Assembly (NCBI GenBank): GCA_030583905.1
Contig: CP129481.1
Location: 1,922,001-1,986,000 of the forward strand
Source: Anaerolineales bacterium
Lineage (GTDB): Bacteria > Chloroflexota > Anaerolineae > Anaerolineales > Villigracilaceae
Length of the DNA: 64,000 bases
Direction of reading: 5' to 3'
Of this stretch, positions 47,901 through 56,067 are shown one piece after another; within the stretch, counting starts at the first letter, position 1; each line of letters opens with the position of its first letter. The position numbers and the translations under genes were made by a program. The notes beneath the pieces were generated by a model, which was not told the DNA's origin, ran no database searches, and saw only the letters and a program-made list of their open reading frames with translations.

Positions 47901-47935
47901 AAAATAGTCGGCTTGTCGCAACGACAAACCGACTA
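47900..47935 (-). terminator. Terminator after the cDPGS-like gene
   Basis: A 14-bp stem (47905-47918 with 47922-47935, one mismatch or wobble) is followed on the minus strand by TTTTTT. Confidence 0.82.
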
Positions 47936-47964
47936 CCGGACTATCAAACTGACCGACTAACTGA

Positions 47965-49287
47965 CTACTTCTTCACCCCAAACTTCTTCATCAACACATC
48001 CTTCAAAGTCGGCACACCGATCTCCTGCAACTCATAGCGCACTCGCTGCGTGGGCTTATTGATCTTGATCACGCGACTCAGGTCAATCGGCGTACCGATC
48101 ACCACCAAGTCCACATCAGACTTGTTGATGGTCTCTTCGAGTTCCTTGGTCTGCTTGTCGCCGTAGCCCATTGCAGGGAGAATCGCGCCCGTGGTCGGAT
48201 ACTTCTCGAAGGTCTTGGCAATCGTCCCCACCGCGAACGGACGCGGGTCTACGATCTCCTTCGCGCCGAAACGGCGGGCGGCAACGTAGCCAGCGCCGTA
48301 CGCCATTTCACCGTGAGTCAATGTCGGACCATCTTCCACCACCAGCACGCGCTTGCCGAAAATGGCATCAGGGTCATCCACGAAGAGGGGAGACGCGCCT
48401 TCGATCTGCACCGCATTCGGATTCAGCTTGCGCAAGTTCTCACGCAGTTTGATGACATTCTCCGCATCCGCCGTATCCACTTTGTTGATGACGAAACAAT
48501 CTGCCATGCGCACGTTGGTCTCGCCGGGATAATACGTGGATTCATGCCCCGTGCGATGCGGGTCAGCGACGACGATCTGATAATCGGGCACATAGAACGG
48601 GAAGTCGTTGTTGCCGCCGTCCCACAGAATAATGTCCGCTTCGGCTTCGGCTTTGCGGATGATCTTCTCGTAATCCACGCCCGCGTAAATGATCACGCCG
48701 TTGTCGATGTGCGGTTCGTATTCCTCGCGCTCTTCGATGGTGCATTCATATTCATCAAGGTCATCATAATCTGCGTAGCGCTGCACTTCCTGCGCGACGA
48801 GATTTCCATACGGCATCGGGTGCCGGATCGCCGCGACCTTGTAGCCCATCTCTTGCAGGATCAAAGACACGCGCCTCGTCGTCTGACTTTTGCCTGATCC
48901 TGTCCGAACGGCGCTGATCGACACGACGGGCTTGTTCGACTTGATCTGCGTATGCTTCGTGCCCAAAATGCGGAAGTCCGCGCCCGCAGCGTTGACCATG
49001 CTGGCTTTATGCATCACATATTCGTGCGGCACGTCACTGTACGAAAAAACGACCTGCTCCGCGCCGTACTTCTTGATGAGGTCGAGCAGTTCTTCCTCGG
49101 CGCGGATAGGGATTCCGCTTGGGTACAAGTCACCAGCCAATTCGGTAGGGTAGACGCGTCCTTCAATGTCGGGGATCTGCGTCGCAGTGAACGCCACAAC
49201 TTCATAGTCCTTATTTCCGCGATAGTAGGTGTTGAAGTTGTGAAAATCGCGCCCCGCGGCGCCCATGATGATGGTTTTGATCGGCAT
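47965..49287 (-). CDS. Cyclic 2,3-diphosphoglycerate synthetase-like P-loop enzyme
   Basis: This 440-aa cytosolic protein has an N-terminal Rossmann-like part (KTIIMGAAGRDFHNFNTYYR), a P-loop at TGSGKSQTTR (Lys133, Ser134), IILWDGGNNDFPFY, and a GTPase-like ADCFVINKVDTADAENV. This matches the family annotated from methanogens as cyclic 2,3-diphosphoglycerate synthetase. Bacterial members are widespread and their product is unproven. AGGAG precedes ATG 49287. It is a single gene ending in a strong terminator. Confidence 0.8.
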   Translation of the reverse strand: MPIKTIIMGAAGRDFHNFNTYYRGNKDYEVVAFTATQIPDIEGRVYPTELAGDLYPSGIPIRAEEELLDLIKKYGAEQVVFSYSDVPHEYVMHKASMVNAAGADFRILGTKHTQIKSNKPVVSISAVRTGSGKSQTTRRVSLILQEMGYKVAAIRHPMPYGNLVAQEVQRYADYDDLDEYECTIEEREEYEPHIDNGVIIYAGVDYEKIIRKAEAEADIILWDGGNNDFPFYVPDYQIVVADPHRTGHESTYYPGETNVRMADCFVINKVDTADAENVIKLRENLRKLNPNAVQIEGASPLFVDDPDAIFGKRVLVVEDGPTLTHGEMAYGAGYVAARRFGAKEIVDPRPFAVGTIAKTFEKYPTTGAILPAMGYGDKQTKELEETINKSDVDLVVIGTPIDLSRVIKINKPTQRVRYELQEIGVPTLKDVLMKKFGVKK

Positions 49288-49445
49288 AGGAAACTCCTGT
49301 GCATGTCACGCTGAGGACTTAGTCCGAAGGACTCCGAATGGGATTTGAGCCTTCCGTTTTTACCCAGGGCGACATTTACGATAGTTAAAGTCTAATCTAA
49401 AAGAGATTGGTTTGCCAGTGAAGTAACGTTTTGCCTGATTTTGAT

Positions 49446-49802
49446 ATGACAGATTCTGTCCCCTTTGGCAGGGTTTCCCGTTATCTCTCTGAATTCGAGA
49501 TCGTCTCCGCGCAGGCAGTGACTTTCTCAGATATTGCCACCCCCAACTATATTGATGGCTCGCAAGGATATGACTACGGTTATCAGTTCGTGCTGGATGC
49601 AGACCCATCTTTCGGCTTGAGCATCGAGATGGACATCCGCGCTGACCAATGCTGGCTGTCGGATGTGAAGAAGATCGAATCTTTGCCCTTGCTTTACACC
49701 CAGTTGTGCAAGGATGGGTACCCCAGTGGGCAAGTGCTTGTCACCATCCGCGAAATGTCCGTGACGATGAAAGATGACTTGCAAGTCATCTGGCAGCCGT
49801 AA
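49446..49802 (+). CDS. Small hypothetical protein
   Basis: This is a 118-aa soluble acidic protein; no family is recognised. It has SRYLSEFEIVSAQAVTFSDI, an aromatic block (GYDYGYQFVLDAD) and a basic-acidic C-terminal half. No signal peptide or TM is seen. The start is uncertain: no Shine-Dalgarno, and an in-frame TTG lies five codons earlier at 49431. The good terminator after it supports a transcribed unit. Confidence 0.55.
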   Translation: MTDSVPFGRVSRYLSEFEIVSAQAVTFSDIATPNYIDGSQGYDYGYQFVLDADPSFGLSIEMDIRADQCWLSDVKKIESLPLLYTQLCKDGYPSGQVLVTIREMSVTMKDDLQVIWQP

Positions 49803-49840
49803 TAAAAAAAACAGGTCACTCGTAAGAGCGACCTGTTTTT
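49803..49840. terminator. Bidirectional terminator between hypothetical gene and argS
   Basis: ACAGGTC (49811-49817) pairs with GACCTGT (49830-49836), with an inner CTC/GAG. Runs of A before and T after give a T-tract on both strands. Confidence 0.85.
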
Positions 49841-51643
49841 TTACATCACATTGGGTGCCTGGATGTCAAGCAGGCGGAGCGCGTTGGCGATCGCTTGTTT
49901 CGCCGCCGCCACCAGCCGCAGACGGGCATTCTTCACATTTTCATCGTCCGTTTGCAGGACGGGCACGGCATGATAGAACGAGTGGAATGCATTCGCCAGT
50001 TCATAGGCGTAGGTCGCCATCACCAGCGGACGGTATTCCTCCGCCGCCTGCTGCACCAATTGCGGGAAGCGCGAGATCTGTTCGATCAATTCGATCTCGT
50101 GTTTGGTTAATTCGTAATCGAACACGGCTTCCGTAAGTTGACCAGCCTTCTTCAAGATGGAGTTCGCACGCACATGTGCATTTTGAATATACGGACCCGT
50201 GCGTCCGTCGAATGAGAGCGCCTCGTCGATGTTGAAGACGATATCCTTGTTATTGTCAACCGAGAGCATGGAATACACCAGTGCGCCCATGCCGATCTGT
50301 TGGGCGATCTTCTCGCGCTCCTCGGCAGGGATGTCGCCGCTCTTTTCGGCTTCGACTGCCAGCGTGCGCCTGACAGCTTCGTCGTAGACTTCCTTGAACA
50401 ATGCAACCCGTCCTTTGCGGGATGACATTGCGCCCTCTGGCAGGGTCACATAGCCGTAGGACAGGTGATGGCATTTCTCTGCCTGCGTGAAGCCCCACAG
50501 TTCCAGGATCTTGAACGCCTGCTGGAAGTGTAAACTCTGTCGGAAATCCACCACATAGATGGAGCGGTCCACGTGATACTGCTCGAACTTGACCTTTGCA
50601 AGCGCCAGATCCTTCGTCAGGTATAACGATGTCCCGTCATTCCGCAAGATGACCGCTGTGCGGTATTTGTCCTTTGTCAACCCAAGTTTTTCATCGATCT
50701 TCACGATCACCGGACCGCCGCCTGCGCGTTCGTCATCAGCGATCCCGCGCTGGATCAATTCATCCACAATGGCTTTGGACGGCTCGTCCACTTCGCTTTC
50801 ATGGAACCACACGTCGATATTGACATCGAGCATGTGCAGGATTTCGCGCAGTTCTTGCAAACTCCATTCGCGCGTGACGTTCCATAACTCGCGCACGTAC
50901 GGATCTCCCGCATCCCATTTGCGGTACATCTCGCGGCGCTCGGTTTCGTATGCCTCGCGCTGTGCCGCCTCTTCAGGGGTCTCGTTTTCCTTTTTGTCGA
51001 GCCGTGCGGTCGCTTCGGCGTACAACTTCAGCAGCCACTGTCCGCGCTCGTGAACGCCTTCGGGTTCCTGTCCCTTGTAAAATTTGTCATACGCCCACAT
51101 CACCGTGATAACCCCGAGACCGATGTCTCCGGGATATGAAGCGCGGATGGTCTTATAGCCCGCGAATTCCACCAGCCGCGCCAGCACTTCGCCAAGGATC
51201 GTATTGCGCGCATGTCCGATATGGAACGAGTGATGCGTATTCGGCTGGGCATATTCGACCATCACAGTCTCGGTTTTTGGCTTTCCCCGCCCAAAGTCAA
51301 CACCTGAAGCGAGCACCGCATCCACGACGCGGCGGGCATAATCGGATGTCTTGAAATAGACATTGATGTAGCCCTTCACAGCCTCGACGTGACTGATTCC
51401 TTCCACGCTTCCGATCTGCGCCTTGACCTGCTCGGCGATCTCCTGTGCCTTTTGCGGCACCGGGACCTTGTTCCCCTTGCCGCGCTTCGCCTCGTTGGCG
51501 GCGGTCTGGAAGAACGACGTGGAGAATCCCCATTCCCCGGCAAAGGGAATGGCTTGCCATTTCAATTCTGCCAGCGCAATATCGTTTGCCCTGCAGAATT
51601 CCGCGATCTTTTCTTCGATGAGTTGTTGTTCTTTTTGAAACAT
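49841..51643 (-). CDS. argS: Arginyl-tRNA synthetase
   Basis: This class I synthetase charges tRNA-Arg. The 600-aa protein has an N-terminal Add1 domain, the HIGH motif in SFHIGHARNTILGE, the KMSKS-like MSSRKG, and the C-terminal anticodon-binding DALR domain (YELANAFHSFYHAV). Length is normal. TATAAT on the minus strand (51674-51679) lies about 30 nt before the start. Confidence 0.97.
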   Translation of the reverse strand: MFQKEQQLIEEKIAEFCRANDIALAELKWQAIPFAGEWGFSTSFFQTAANEAKRGKGNKVPVPQKAQEIAEQVKAQIGSVEGISHVEAVKGYINVYFKTSDYARRVVDAVLASGVDFGRGKPKTETVMVEYAQPNTHHSFHIGHARNTILGEVLARLVEFAGYKTIRASYPGDIGLGVITVMWAYDKFYKGQEPEGVHERGQWLLKLYAEATARLDKKENETPEEAAQREAYETERREMYRKWDAGDPYVRELWNVTREWSLQELREILHMLDVNIDVWFHESEVDEPSKAIVDELIQRGIADDERAGGGPVIVKIDEKLGLTKDKYRTAVILRNDGTSLYLTKDLALAKVKFEQYHVDRSIYVVDFRQSLHFQQAFKILELWGFTQAEKCHHLSYGYVTLPEGAMSSRKGRVALFKEVYDEAVRRTLAVEAEKSGDIPAEEREKIAQQIGMGALVYSMLSVDNNKDIVFNIDEALSFDGRTGPYIQNAHVRANSILKKAGQLTEAVFDYELTKHEIELIEQISRFPQLVQQAAEEYRPLVMATYAYELANAFHSFYHAVPVLQTDDENVKNARLRLVAAAKQAIANALRLLDIQAPNVM

Positions 51644-51698
51644 AAGCGAAGCAATCCTGTGGATGATTTTTGGATTATACCCTGTCGGGCATGATATA

Positions 51699-52253
51699 TT
51701 AGCGGATTTGCCTGAATGCGGCGGGCGGGGTCTTTAAGCGCTCGATCACGTTGTCGGCGCATTCCTCTGTGGTCAGTTTTGATGTGTCCAATTCGAGGTC
51801 GTATTTTGTGTATTTGTGGATCACATCGAATTGCAATCCTGCCTGTCCGAGTGTGCGGTCTTTCCTGTCCTTTTCGCGCTGTTCCAACACCTCCAGCGGA
51901 CAGTACAAACCAATAAGATAAGCGTTCATCCCTGCGAACAGGCTGACGCATTCGTCCACCCAGGCTTTTTCCACGAAGGCATGGTCTGCGATGACGTTAT
52001 TCCCGCGCGAAGCGGCAGCGGCAATGGCGTGGTGCATGCCTGAGAACAGGGTCAAGCCCACGGGTCCGGCATGAAGCGCTTTTCCAAGTACTTCATCCCA
52101 AAGCGGGCGGTCCAAATATCGGCTGGGGAGCATCCAGATGAATTTGTCGATCCCCATGTCCAGGTAAGGCTCTTGCAGTTTTTTCTGCAAGGCTTTAAGC
52201 AGGGATGTCTTGCCGGATGAGGATGTGCCGTTGATGAATATGACGGTGGACAT
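51699..52253 (-). CDS. Chloramphenicol-phosphotransferase-like kinase
   Basis: This 184-aa P-loop protein has FINGTSSSGKTSLLKAL (Lys15, Thr16), YLDMGIDKFIWMLP, and the DHAFVEKAW block, all typical of the CPT-like kinase family. Members include chloramphenicol 3-O-phosphotransferase, but most are of unknown substrate. Resistance is not implied. ATG 52253 lies just past the rpsT terminator, with no Shine-Dalgarno, so expression may depend on read-through. A longer frame overlaps that terminator. Confidence 0.8.
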   Translation of the reverse strand: MSTVIFINGTSSSGKTSLLKALQKKLQEPYLDMGIDKFIWMLPSRYLDRPLWDEVLGKALHAGPVGLTLFSGMHHAIAAAASRGNNVIADHAFVEKAWVDECVSLFAGMNAYLIGLYCPLEVLEQREKDRKDRTLGQAGLQFDVIHKYTKYDLELDTSKLTTEECADNVIERLKTPPAAFRQIR

Positions 52254-52284
52254 GCAACAAAAACGGGAGTCTTTCGACTCCCGC
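52254..52284 (-). terminator. Terminator after rpsT
   Basis: CGGGAGTC (52265-52272) pairs with GACTCCCG (52277-52284) and is followed on the minus strand by TTTTTGTTG. Confidence 0.8.
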
Positions 52285-52307
52285 GCCTGTTTCATTCGTG
52301 AAAAAAC

Positions 52308-52616
52308 TTATTGGGATTTCTTTGAAGCTTTTTTGTCGTCCGCGGTCTTTTCGGCGGGGACGAAGGACGCAAGTTGTTTCATCAGACGGCTTTTGCGGCG
52401 CGCGGCGTTGTTCTTGTGAATGACGCCTTTTTCCGCCGCTTTGTCCAGTTCGCTGATGGCTTTCAAAACCGCTTCGCGGGTTTCAGGGTTGCCTTCTGCA
52501 AAGGATTTGCGCGCGGTGTTGACCGCTGTGCGGGCGGCGCCGCGGACATTGCGGTTGCGCAGGCGGCGCTTTTCGTTCTGACGGTTGCGTTTGATTTGAG
52601 ACTGAATGTTAGCCAA
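52308..52616 (-). CDS. rpsT: 30S ribosomal protein S20
   Basis: This 102-aa basic protein has the S20 pattern: NIQSQIKRNRQNEKRRLRNR, then KGVIHKNNAARRKSRL. It binds 16S rRNA. A Lys/Ala/Ser-rich tail of about 15 residues extends beyond the usual core. It has its own terminator. Confidence 0.96.
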   Translation of the reverse strand: MANIQSQIKRNRQNEKRRLRNRNVRGAARTAVNTARKSFAEGNPETREAVLKAISELDKAAEKGVIHKNNAARRKSRLMKQLASFVPAEKTADDKKASKKSQ

Positions 52617-52699
52617 GGTCTTCCTCCAAAATACTTACCTTTCTTTTCTTTTTGACAGCGCTGTATTTTACATGAGGGGGGTGTATTTGTCCAGTGAAA

Positions 52700-52740
52700 T
52701 TAAAAGAAATTCCGCAGGCAAATTCTGCCTGCGGAATTTT
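52700..52740 (-). terminator. Terminator after LysM gene
   Basis: A 13-bp perfect stem (52708-52720 with 52726-52738) is followed on the minus strand by TTTCTTTTAATTT. Confidence 0.75.
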
Positions 52741-52749
52741 GTCTTCGGT

Positions 52750-53529
52750 CTAGTTGATCGGGGTGGAGGTGGAGGTGGGAAGCACCGTGCCGGGTCCCGG
52801 TGTTATGGGAGTGCTGGTCGGCGGACGGGTTGCAGTGGGCGTGACCAGATTCACCGGGATCTGGAGTTGCTGCCCAACAAAGAGCGCGTTGGGGTTTGTG
52901 ATATTGTTTTGCGCGATGATCCCCTCAATGGTGCTGTTGAACCTGGCGGCGATGGCTGCCAGCGAGTCGCCAGCCTGTACGGTATAGGGGATCAGGGTTC
53001 CGGGGCGCAGGTCCGGCGGAATGGGCGTGGCGGTGGGGAGTTCCATATCCGGGTTGGGGAGCAGGATGACCTGTCCGGGGATAATGACCTGGGTCGCCGG
53101 GTCGATGCCGATCCCGGTGTCCTCATCATAGGGGTTGAGCAACAGGATCAAGGCAACGCCGTCATCGCCGAGCGCGAATCTCTCCACAATCAATGCCAGA
53201 TAGTCGCCATCCTGTACGGTATATGTGAACGGGGATGCGAATGTCGGGGTGACGGTGATGGTTGGCGTGGGTGTTTCCGTCGGTGTGGATGTGGGCGTTG
53301 ACGTATTGGTCGGAGTAAATGTCAATGTCGGGGTGGGGGTTTCCGTTGCGAACAGGTTCGAGATCGGGTTGTTCGGGGTGCTGGAAAGCCAGTAGATCAG
53401 CAATCCGATGCCGCCCAGCACGAGTACGCCCGCAATAATGACAACGAGATTGGGACCGCTGCGCTTGCGCTTGCGGAGCGAACTAATGGAACTGGGGGAT
53501 GATGATGAAATAGGTGGTCTGTTAGCCAT
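52750..53529 (-). CDS. Membrane-anchored double LysM protein
   Basis: This 259-aa protein has a Ser/Arg/Lys-rich cytosolic start, one TM helix (about 28-48), and a long Thr/Pro linker. Two LysM domains follow: about 103-157 (FTYTVQDGDYLALIVERF) and about 180-228 (PYTVQAGDSLAAIAARFN, ending in VGQQLQIPVN). The tail is Thr/Pro-rich. LysM binds N-acetylglucosamine polymers, so it probably touches the cell wall or surface glycans. No catalytic domain is present. Confidence 0.9.
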   Translation of the reverse strand: MANRPPISSSSPSSISSLRKRKRSGPNLVVIIAGVLVLGGIGLLIYWLSSTPNNPISNLFATETPTPTLTFTPTNTSTPTSTPTETPTPTITVTPTFASPFTYTVQDGDYLALIVERFALGDDGVALILLLNPYDEDTGIGIDPATQVIIPGQVILLPNPDMELPTATPIPPDLRPGTLIPYTVQAGDSLAAIAARFNSTIEGIIAQNNITNPNALFVGQQLQIPVNLVTPTATRPPTSTPITPGPGTVLPTSTSTPIN

Positions 53530-53642
53530 TTATTTTTCCTTTTGAACTGCGTCCCTTCTGTGCCGTTTCGGGCAAACGCAGCATCTTGTGATTCTACCTG
53601 AAAACCACATGATGCGTGCGCGGGAATTGGGCGATATTTTCG

Positions 53643-55997
53643 TCACGGACTTTGATGGCAGTATTGCATCTGCCGGATGGACAGGCGGTTTGCGAGCGAT
53701 GGCGGGCACAAGTAATAGTATTCAAGCCACGGGGTCAGGTCTGTCAGGGTTGGGGTATCCGCTTCGAGTTCGAGCGTGGCGCTTTGTCCGCTTTTCAGGC
53801 GCTCCATGATCCCATCCGGGTTCAGGGTTTCGGATACGGATGGGACAATATACGCTGAACCGGCTTCAAGATAGTGCTCGTAGGCTTTGGACATGTACGT
53901 CAGATCGTATTGCAGCGGTTGATCGCTATTGACCAGATAGTCTCCAAAGTTATCACTGTGGAGATACAAGCTTGCCGCAGTTTTTGGGATCAAATGTCCT
54001 TCATTGATCCATGCACAAAATATACCGCCATTTGACAGATGCTTTTTATACAATTCCATGGCTTCCAGCGAATACAGGTTGTTATGTCCCGCCGTAAAAC
54101 TCCAGAGCGGATCGATGAAGATCAAGTCGTACGTTTCATGCGGATTGGCGTATAAGTAGCGGCGTCCGTCATCGGTGATGTAGCGGACATTGGGCTGGCT
54201 GAACGTGGATCGCGCCACAGGGACATGGTCATTTAGGAATGTGCCGAGGTGCTCGATCAACTCCACGACGATAACCTCCTCCACGCCGGGCAGGGACGCC
54301 AGAAAATTGGCAGTGTTCGCGCCGCCGATCCCGATAACAAGGATGCGCTTTGGTTGCACGGCAGATGCGCAGGTCAGCGCAGAACGCTCGTATCCGCCTG
54401 TGGATGGGAAGAAGCTATTCTTGATGCCGCCGATCCATAATTCGGCGGGGTCGGTCTTCTCGCCGCGGAATGTGATGGCAAGTACCGAGTCTCCGGCTTC
54501 ATGGATCGCGACGCTTTTGAATCCGGTCATGGTCTGGTACAGCTTCGTATAAAACTGACCCTTGCCCGGCAGGAATATGATGAGAACGATCAACGCCAGT
54601 GCAGGCACCCACATGGATTTGTCAAAGCGGGTTTTTGTTGAAAGCAAGGCAATTGCGGGGTAAATAAGCGTGAGCGCCGCCAGGGTTTTGTAGGTCAATT
54701 CACTGCCGAGGAGTGGCAGAAGAACGAAGCTTGTAACAAGTGTCCCCAAGACCGAACCGGTGATATTCGCGAGGTGGATGTCCCCGACGCGTCGTCCTGA
54801 ACGCGAGATCTGATCAATGGCGAGTTTATCCAATATCGGCAGCCCGCCGCCCATTAACAATCCGGCGGGCAGCACCATGATCAAGATCGGCAGGAAGTAT
54901 TTCAGCAAGCCGGTTAGTAGTGCCGAACGGGAAAGGACGAGTTCGTCGCCGATGTGAAATGTCGGCGGAATGGGCTGGCGGACTTCATAGAACATGTCCT
55001 GAAGTTGAGGTTGAAGCTGCGGGGTATTGATCACGAACCAAAAGATGAAAAAGGAGAGCGAAGTGACGATGCCGATAGAAAGTTGCAGTTTCCAAAACAA
55101 TTGTGAAGCGTCCTTGCTTTGGTCTGCTTTTTTACCCCAAAACCAGCCGCCCAGCGCCAGCGCGGTCAGAAAAACGAACAGGATGCCCGGAAAACTGTAA
55201 GCAGTGCCCTTTGTGAAGATGCCGAGTATGCGAAACCATACCATCTCGAAGCTCATCCCGATGAACCCCACAAGGAATGCGAACCCCAGAACGGCTTGAA
55301 AACTCAATGATTGTGAAGTTGATGGATTCGCCGCATCATCTCTATGGGACGGCTGTTCGGCGTTGACCTCCATGCCGGGTTTCAACGGGACAGCCCCAGC
55401 CCCGACGATGAAATTGATGACCGCCGCGGTCAACAACGTGCCGCCAAACCCAAACCAGCCGATCAGAATATAGCCCGATGCCAGCGCGCCGATTGCCGCC
55501 CCGAGTGTGTTGATGCCATATAGAAGCCCGATCACCTGCCCCGAGTTCTCCATGCGTTTGACGAACGCCTGTGTGAGCAGTGGCAGGGTCATGCCCATCA
55601 GCAAGGTGGGGATTAACAGCAATGCGAAACTTAAAAAGAAGACCAATGCATATGGACTCCCCGCTGTATTTTGTCCAAGCCAATTAATTAAGGCTGGGCT
55701 GAGTATTCCAAAAACGCCGATGACGGCTTCGATGATTCCATAAAGCAGAATGGGATTGCGGCTTTTTCCAGCGATTCTCCCGCCGATCATGGAGCCCAAG
55801 CCAAGCCCCGCCATGTAAGCGGAGACGATCAGCGTGATGGCGGTCAGTGTGACGCCGAAATACAATTCCAGCAGGCGCACCCAGACCGTCTGGTACATCA
55901 ATCCCGCCGCGCCGGAGAGAAAGAACAGGACCGAGACAAGTATGATGGGGGCTTTTTCGCGCAGGTCGATTTTGTGTATGGTGTTTGTTCTCCGCAT
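53643..55997 (-). CDS. Multi-TM transporter-like protein fused to spermidine-synthase-like domain
   Basis: This 784-aa protein has an N-terminal membrane part with about 14 helices (residues 15 to about 500: FFLSGAAGLMYQTVWVRLLE, then GLGLGSMIGGRI). The C-terminal methyltransferase-fold domain (about 530-740: ILVIGIGGANTANFLAS, VEEVIVVELIEHLG, DDGRRYL, DLIFIDPLW) is spermidine-synthase-like. The usual catalytic Asp region is present, but substrate pocket residues cannot be confirmed. Such fusions are common in environmental bacteria; polyamine synthesis is not proven. It follows uvrA by 70 bp. Confidence 0.85.
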   Translation of the reverse strand: MRRTNTIHKIDLREKAPIILVSVLFFLSGAAGLMYQTVWVRLLELYFGVTLTAITLIVSAYMAGLGLGSMIGGRIAGKSRNPILLYGIIEAVIGVFGILSPALINWLGQNTAGSPYALVFFLSFALLLIPTLLMGMTLPLLTQAFVKRMENSGQVIGLLYGINTLGAAIGALASGYILIGWFGFGGTLLTAAVINFIVGAGAVPLKPGMEVNAEQPSHRDDAANPSTSQSLSFQAVLGFAFLVGFIGMSFEMVWFRILGIFTKGTAYSFPGILFVFLTALALGGWFWGKKADQSKDASQLFWKLQLSIGIVTSLSFFIFWFVINTPQLQPQLQDMFYEVRQPIPPTFHIGDELVLSRSALLTGLLKYFLPILIMVLPAGLLMGGGLPILDKLAIDQISRSGRRVGDIHLANITGSVLGTLVTSFVLLPLLGSELTYKTLAALTLIYPAIALLSTKTRFDKSMWVPALALIVLIIFLPGKGQFYTKLYQTMTGFKSVAIHEAGDSVLAITFRGEKTDPAELWIGGIKNSFFPSTGGYERSALTCASAVQPKRILVIGIGGANTANFLASLPGVEEVIVVELIEHLGTFLNDHVPVARSTFSQPNVRYITDDGRRYLYANPHETYDLIFIDPLWSFTAGHNNLYSLEAMELYKKHLSNGGIFCAWINEGHLIPKTAASLYLHSDNFGDYLVNSDQPLQYDLTYMSKAYEHYLEAGSAYIVPSVSETLNPDGIMERLKSGQSATLELEADTPTLTDLTPWLEYYYLCPPSLANRLSIRQMQYCHQSP

Positions 55998-56067
55998 CGT
56001 TTATGTCCAGGGGACAAGAGTCGGAGAATTGTACCCGTGTTTTAAAACCGATGCGGAGACTTTCCAG

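Noticed and set aside
49305..49340. Palindromic stretch with AGTCC-GAA-GGACT before the small hypothetical gene
   Set aside because: It looks like a common dispersed intergenic repeat, but only one copy is visible here and it has no terminator features.
51699..52253. Chloramphenicol resistance gene
   Set aside because: The CPT-like fold covers many kinases of unknown substrate; context is housekeeping.
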